Positions 18,057 to 22,533 of a DNA stretch of 22,533 bases are shown here, in pieces (within the stretch, counting starts at the first letter, position 1; each line of letters opens with the position of its first letter). Below the pieces are notes generated by a model that saw only the letters and a program-made list of their open reading frames with translations, was not told where the DNA came from and searched no databases. The position numbers were made by a program, and so were the translations under genes. Source of the DNA: Byssochlamys sp. IMV 00236 (lineage: Eukaryota > Ascomycota > Eurotiomycetes > Eurotiales > Thermoascaceae); NCBI GenBank assembly GCA_001931875.2, contig MSJH02000150.1, forward strand, positions 1 through 22,533, written 5' to 3'.

Positions 18057-19618
18057 TTAATGAGATGTAGAAGAACCGACCGTGTCATTATCATTCTCCA
18101 CCCCGTGGCCCAAAAGTGTACTAGCAGCGGTCGATATGCCTAAAGTTGAACGTTTGGAATCATGAAATTTCTCTCCAGTTTGACCCTTATTAAGACGAGA
18201 AGATTTGTGAATAGGGTTAATGGAGGTCTTATTTTTAGCGATTTTAGCTGCAGATTTCTTGATAGAAGGCGTAGAAGAAACCATAGATTCGTTGTCAGAA
18301 TCATCCATAGTGACATCGCTTAAAATTTCCGTTGATGTTGTGTGGTCTAAGATTGGCTGAGTAGCGACATTCTCCTGTACGGGAGTAGGGACGAAGGCAA
18401 GTTCTACTGACGAGTCTGCACTAGGCATTGGGACTGCGGTTTGATGCTTGGAGGCAGGTGCAGAGGCCACTTCCTCAGAAGTCGCTGGGATTTCATGTAG
18501 TACTGGTACGGAAGAAGTTGGTGGAGCAGTGGACGATAGTGTTTCAACAGGGCGAGAAAGAACAGTGACAGGTGCTTCGTAACTACTGTTGACAGGGATA
18601 GATCGACGGCGTTTGGAGGCTGTCTAATTAGGGTTTGTAACCTTAGGGCAGCTACGAGCGATGTGACCACGGCTATTGCATACGAAGCAAGTATGCGTTT
18701 CAGTCGGAAGTGAAGGACAATCCTTCCTAATGTGGTCCATAGCTTTACAATAAATGCAATGTTTGTCCATTTTGGACCACGTACCCAAGCAGGAGTGGTC
18801 ACCATCAAGAGGTATCTTATATGTCAAATGATCAAACTTAATTTTAGAGCTAGGCGATCTTTCCAGGTAAATGCACCCATTACCGGAAAACCAGCGTTGA
18901 GCCCAATCATCAAGATAAATAGCTAACTCTCTAACTATACCGTACCGGACGAACCTATTCAATAGCTTATCTCTTAACTGCTCAATAGACATGATAGGGA
19001 TCTTAGTTAAATTTACTCCAGAAGTGCATGGTCCGGGTGTACAGCAGGTGAGGCAATAAAAACCTGATTTTCTACGACCAGAGGGGTCGCTACAGCTACT
19101 TTGCAGTGTTCAGCAGAAATGAGGGTGACTTTGACGACTGTGTCTTGGACATCTTCATGGGTGGTAAAGCCTAATCCTACACCGAAAAGAAATTTTTCGC
19201 TGAGGGCGATGCTGAAAGGAACTTTGGGATTCTTGAGACGGTGTGGAATGCGATAAAACACAGAGTGATCAGTAGTAACTATTCGATGAATTGAATAAAT
19301 CGACTGGGTTGTTTCATTGGCAGAGTCAAAGGATCGGTACAAAGAGATTTCCTTTCGAACAGTAGAGATCCCTTTGGGAGATGCCTTGATTGTTAATGGA
19401 AGTGAAGCGATCGCGGCATAGGTACGAGTTGCGGTTGGTTGTTGAGAGTTGACAATGTCAGTATCTATGTAGGGAGTGCTGGAGGGGGCATTTGGATTAA
19501 TATTGGGTAATATAGGTGCAATGTCTGGCGGCATTGACCCAAAAGTATTGGAAAGTGGAAGAGTATTGTCTTTCGTGTTTATAAACATCATGCATATTTG
19601 TTTATCAGTCTTGACCAA
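18057..19618 (-). pseudogene. LINE ORF1 (RNA-binding, CCHC knuckles), broken
   Basis: Nucleic-acid-binding ORF1 of the retrotransposon. The first part (19618-19013) is Ser/Pro/Thr-rich then globular (VPFSIALSEKFLFGVGLGF). A frameshift near 19020 joins it to VNLTKIPIMSIEQLRDKLL. Two C-X2-C-X4-H-X4-C knuckles follow (CIYCKAMDHIRKDC and CFVCNSRGHIARSC). An in-frame TAG at 18624-18626 separates the final Ser/Thr-rich tail, which stays in frame to the stop at 18057. The start at 19618 is the first ATG in the frame; the true 5' UTR boundary is unknown. Confidence 0.75.
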
Positions 19619-19710
19619 TAGACGGCATTAGAAATCTGTAATCGTCATCTCACTTTATAAACATTTAGGGAATACACTGACTTGTTTTGTTCTTTCTTCT
19701 AAACTGTAAA

Positions 19711-20522
19711 ATGTTGTCAGTCGACTCTTTATTGTTTGCCACTTATATGTAAGTAAAATATTTAAAGTAAACGATAGCAATACTGAAAGTCAATCAAAAT
19801 TAATACAGACGTGCAAAACAGCAGCTTTTTCTCTAAAAACTGCATTGGCCAATGGTCATTTGTGAATTTCCTACACGCTCAAGGACAATTTCAACAATTG
19901 TCCTTGAAGGACGTAAAGTCTATTAAGCAGGAATACATCAGCAGCCTTGTCTCTTTGAAGGCAAAAATAAATTTGGATGACAAACTCTTGTCATATGTTA
20001 ATGATTTGATAAATACCAAGGTAGCGTAGTTTTCAAAAGAAAATAAAGATGGCAATACTGAAAACCAATTAAATATACAGCACGCAAATGCAGCCCTAAT
20101 TATCATGTTGAATGAATTGAAGGCGCCAAAAACTAATATTGTGAATTCAAATATACAAAACTCAAACATCATCTCTGCAGAAGGCAGCTCGATCGTCTCA
20201 ACTGCAACAAGAAACAAGGTAATAATTGTTGAAATGTTGTTCATTCGATGTGTCACTAATGATAGGCATAATTAGGGCAAGCGTAAATCGGATACGTATG
20301 AAAATGGTAAAGTTACTACTTACATTCTTACCTGAACACATTTACTGATACTTTCTATCAAATTTAGAAAATGTTGTATCAGTTACGAGAAACAAGAAGA
20401 CGTACAGTTTCATAAAGCCCACCACACCCGGAATTAAATACAATATCAATAGTCCAGTCCTTGCAAACTCAGAAAAAACTATGGTAGATCTTGTCGTACA
20501 TGCAAAGATCAGTGATAGTTGA
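19711..20522 (+). pseudogene. Degraded 5' exons of hypothetical gene
   Basis: Exon-like pieces upstream of the conserved 3' half. ATG 19711 gives MLSVDSLLFATY, followed by a GTAAGT donor at 19749. A frame from about 19811 carries LSLKDVKSIKQEYISSLVSL and LDDKLLSYVNDLIN, has a TAG at 20027, and continues in frame with NTENQLNIQHANAAL and NIVNSNIQNSNIISAEG to a GT-AG intron (20219-20275). GKRKSDTYEN, another intron (20307-20367), and NVVSVTRNKKTYSFIKP follow to a TGA at 20520. The two introns keep phase, so the gene structure is real. The stops suggest decay, or splice sites I misjudge. It probably belongs with the downstream exons. Confidence 0.45.
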
Positions 20523-20661
20523 TCTTGCAATAACGATGAGGTTAACAAAATGTTATATTTCTGGTATTTGTGTATAAGAACAGTAGGAGTCAATAGCTAA
20601 CAATTACTATTCTTTATTTAAAGTTGAAAGAACTAATAAATGAGGATACGACCTGAATATA

Positions 20662-21792
20662 AATGAGGGATGACGAATACAAATATCTGGTGTCGTCTAT
20701 TAGCTGAGAATGAATAAATAGAGAACTAAGAGATGTGTGATCTATATAAACACGACATAAAGAATATAATAACAATATTCAGCAACAAATTGCATTTAGC
20801 TGCTTGAAGAAAGTCTCCGTTGCTAGACAGTTCTTGCTCAACGCATTACAGCAGCCTTTGGAAAAGTTGCTCTTCTGGCTTGGAAGCAATGGCTTCCATA
20901 ATACCTGTCCTGCTGAAGAGCTAAAAGCTATCTTGTTTGTTCGTCTGGCGTTGATCGACTACTATGCTAACTGTATAAAGCCAGTTACTATGACGATGAA
21001 TAATGAAAGGGTTCCTTTTGTGGAGGATGTGGTGCCTCTATTGAAATACTTCAGTGCTGCATACAGCACCATAGCTTCCCAATGGTAAAAGGCATTAACC
21101 AATATGATTTCTAAATATAGTCACTTACCTTTAGTCTTCTTGTGAATTTAGGTGTGAGAAATGCCTGGAAACAAGCAAGTATGTTTCCTTGTACCATACC
21201 GACATTACAGACAGAAAAAGGCTTGCCGACGGTGTCGGATACATCGCAGCAGAGCAGTCGGAGGCGCTGTTGGTGGAATCATCAGGGTAATATATACAAA
21301 CTCATACAATAATGATACTATGATATGAATTGACTGTACTAATATATATCCACATATATAGTGAGAATGATGAGGCTCACTCGAGCGAAGGCACCTTAAA
21401 GCTGCTGGAGTGCAGCATCCGCGCTCTGAAGCTGGAAATGGAGAAGGTGAACGATGCCTCTTTAGAAACGTTCAAGAAACGACGTTTCCTGACGTGTTTG
21501 TACGCTGGTGACAAGCTGGCTTTGATGAGCACCTCCCTTATGGACGTTGACCGCTGGGGGTTCATCACTGTAAGGGAAGCAATTGTTCCCAGGACTTGGG
21601 CAGAAAGATACGCTTGGGGAAAGGCTTTCGAGTTAATATTTTGTCTCAGAGTAAATGATTTTTACAGTTGTATAAAATTGGCTAATTAACATGCCTCTAT
21701 ATTACTAGGATTTGTTGGAGGAACAAAGAAGGGTCTCGGAGCTGCTGTTAAAGGAAGAAAATGGAGAAACCATTTTCAATAAAATGAAATAA
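20662..21792 (+). CDS. Hypothetical protein of an expanded fungal family
   Basis: Unknown function. The confident exons are 20800-21084, 21152-21286, 21362-21650 and 21709-21792, joined by GT-AG introns of 58-75 bp with matching phases. The 5' end is uncertain: ATG 20662 (MRDDEYKYL) can be joined by an intron to QQIAFSCLKK, or the exon belongs to a longer gene starting at 19711. Blocks: LLNALQQPLEKLLFWLG, VPFVEDVVPLLKYFSAAY, WCEKCLETSKYVSLYHTDI, DRKRLADGVGY, EALLVESSGENDEAH, LKLLECSIRALKLEM, RWGFITVREAIVP. The D-G...E-S pattern (ADG, then LLVESSG) loosely recalls PD-(D/E)XK nuclease cores, but the lysine is not placed. I recall similar proteins in many copies in Mucorales. Confidence 0.6.
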
Positions 21793-21872
21793 AAAAAAAA
21801 ATATTCATAACAAACACTGTATTCATCGAGGAATCTAAGCATTTTTACCGTTGATCACAATGATGTTTTTAG
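21793..21872. other. Short convergent 3' spacer
   Basis: About 80 bases of A-rich sequence after the TAA at 21790, including a run of 11 A. It would be shared 3' UTR if the minus-strand frame beyond it is real. Confidence 0.3.
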
Positions 21873-22229
21873 TTACATCTCGCATTCTTTGAACTGACCA
21901 GGGCAAAAACGATGCATTTTAATATTTATGAGTAAATAAATGTATTCATCAAGGAAAAGACTTACTTCCAAAGATCGAATATATGCTTGGTACTTGTTTT
22001 CAAGTTGAATCGCACATAAACAATATTCAAGAGAGTATAACTAGAGCCCATAAAGAACCCTGTGACAGTGCCCAATCTCATAATGCCTCCATAAACTGCT
22101 AAACTTCTCTAAAGCCCTGCTAAACATCTTTCTTGGGTAAAAGGGGCAAGCATAGGAAGAACGCAGCTTGAAAGCTGTTTCAAAGAGGAGGGTAAAAGGC
22201 TTTTGGAGAAAAGGTGGTATCCTGTTCAA
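21873..22229 (-). pseudogene. Doubtful minus-strand gene or relic
   Basis: A frame from 22229 reads through one TAG (22041) into YSLEYCLCAIQLENKYQAYI and RSLE, where a good donor (GTAAGT, 21965-21960) and acceptor (CAG, 21896-21894) allow a short last exon ending at 21873. An overlapping frame also reads well (MRLGTVTGFFMGSSYTLL), so which is coding is unclear. No family is recognised. Confidence 0.25.
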
Positions 22230-22533
22230 ATCTAGCAGACATGAGCTAGACTCTCATGGAAATATGCAAGGACAATGTACTTCAAATCAATGACAATTAT
22301 CTTGATGAAGTTGCCAAAATGGACTTTTGAGACATGATATACACTCTTTTCGGAAAGTAAATTCGCCTGTGATCGAAAATAAATACACCCATGGTGAGAA
22401 CAAAATTCATGTTGCATGAAATGTAAATTCGTCGTCGCCAAGAATATTTTCGTAATATTAACAAGTGGGCTGCCTTGGAGTTGAAATTAACTTAATATTA
22501 GAAATAGCCCTCTTTAGTCTGTTTGTAAAAGTT
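22230..22533. other. Nothing clear at window end
   Basis: AT-rich sequence with no supported gene. A minus-strand frame (22232-22441) has no recognisable features. Confidence 0.4.

Larger units (their letters stand above)
17275..19618 (-). mobile_element. Non-LTR retrotransposon, 3' part missing
   Basis: LINE-like element on the minus strand: ORF1 with two zinc knuckles, then ORF2 beginning with an AP-type endonuclease. Similarity ends after the IDYIYAT motif at about 17275, so the reverse transcriptase, RNase H and 3' tail are missing. That is unusual, because LINE copies normally lose the 5' end. Lesions are few (one nonsense and one frameshift in each ORF), so the insertion is fairly recent. 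No target-site duplication or poly(A) was found. Confidence 0.8.

Overview
The window looks like nuclear DNA of an early-diverging filamentous fungus, most likely Mucoromycota (Mucorales). The evidence is AT-rich intergenic DNA, many 43-60 bp GT-AG introns, housekeeping genes of fungal type (ATP12, SPT3, an SDS3-like HDAC subunit, a PAQR/IZH receptor), and decayed mobile elements plus hypothetical families of a kind I recall as expanded in Mucorales. The phylum call rests on protein flavour and recall; no search was run.

Layout. 1-2290: poly-T, a hairpin, coding relics and a (TG)n tract, with no convincing gene. 2300-3351 (-): Sds3/BRMS1-like Rpd3L subunit. One of its introns has textbook U12-type AT-AC signals, the most striking observation here. 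3806-4125 (-): possible small membrane protein. 4261-5302 (+): ATP12, the F1-ATPase assembly chaperone. 5307-6387 (-): four-CBS-motif protein, ending 4 bp from the ATP12 stop. 6.4-8.2 kb: decayed coding pieces. 8436-9857 (+): PAQR/haemolysin III-like receptor with a long N-terminal coiled-coil region. 10225-11395 (+): broken Helitron N-terminal region. 11712-12521 (+): broken Fanzor/TnpB-like nuclease, C-terminal part. 12720-13966 (-): SPT3. 14056-16012 (-): BRD7/BRD9-like bromodomain protein, 89 bp upstream of SPT3 on the same strand. 16.43-17.09 kb (+): decayed member of an expanded family. 17275-19618 (-): non-LTR retrotransposon with ORF1 and the endonuclease part of ORF2 but no reverse transcriptase. 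19711-21792 (+): multi-exon hypothetical gene with an intact-looking 3' half and a degraded 5' half. 21873-22229 (-): doubtful exon(s).

How it fits together. Two blocks of conserved genes (2.3-9.9 kb and 12.7-16.0 kb) are separated and flanked by TE graveyards. Three chromatin genes (SDS3-like, SPT3, BRD9-like) lie in 14 kb; SPT3 and the bromodomain gene are head-to-tail with a very short spacer. Gene models were spliced by eye using GT-AG rules (AT-AC once), reading-frame phase and family knowledge. In every conserved gene the exon lengths sum to a multiple of three.
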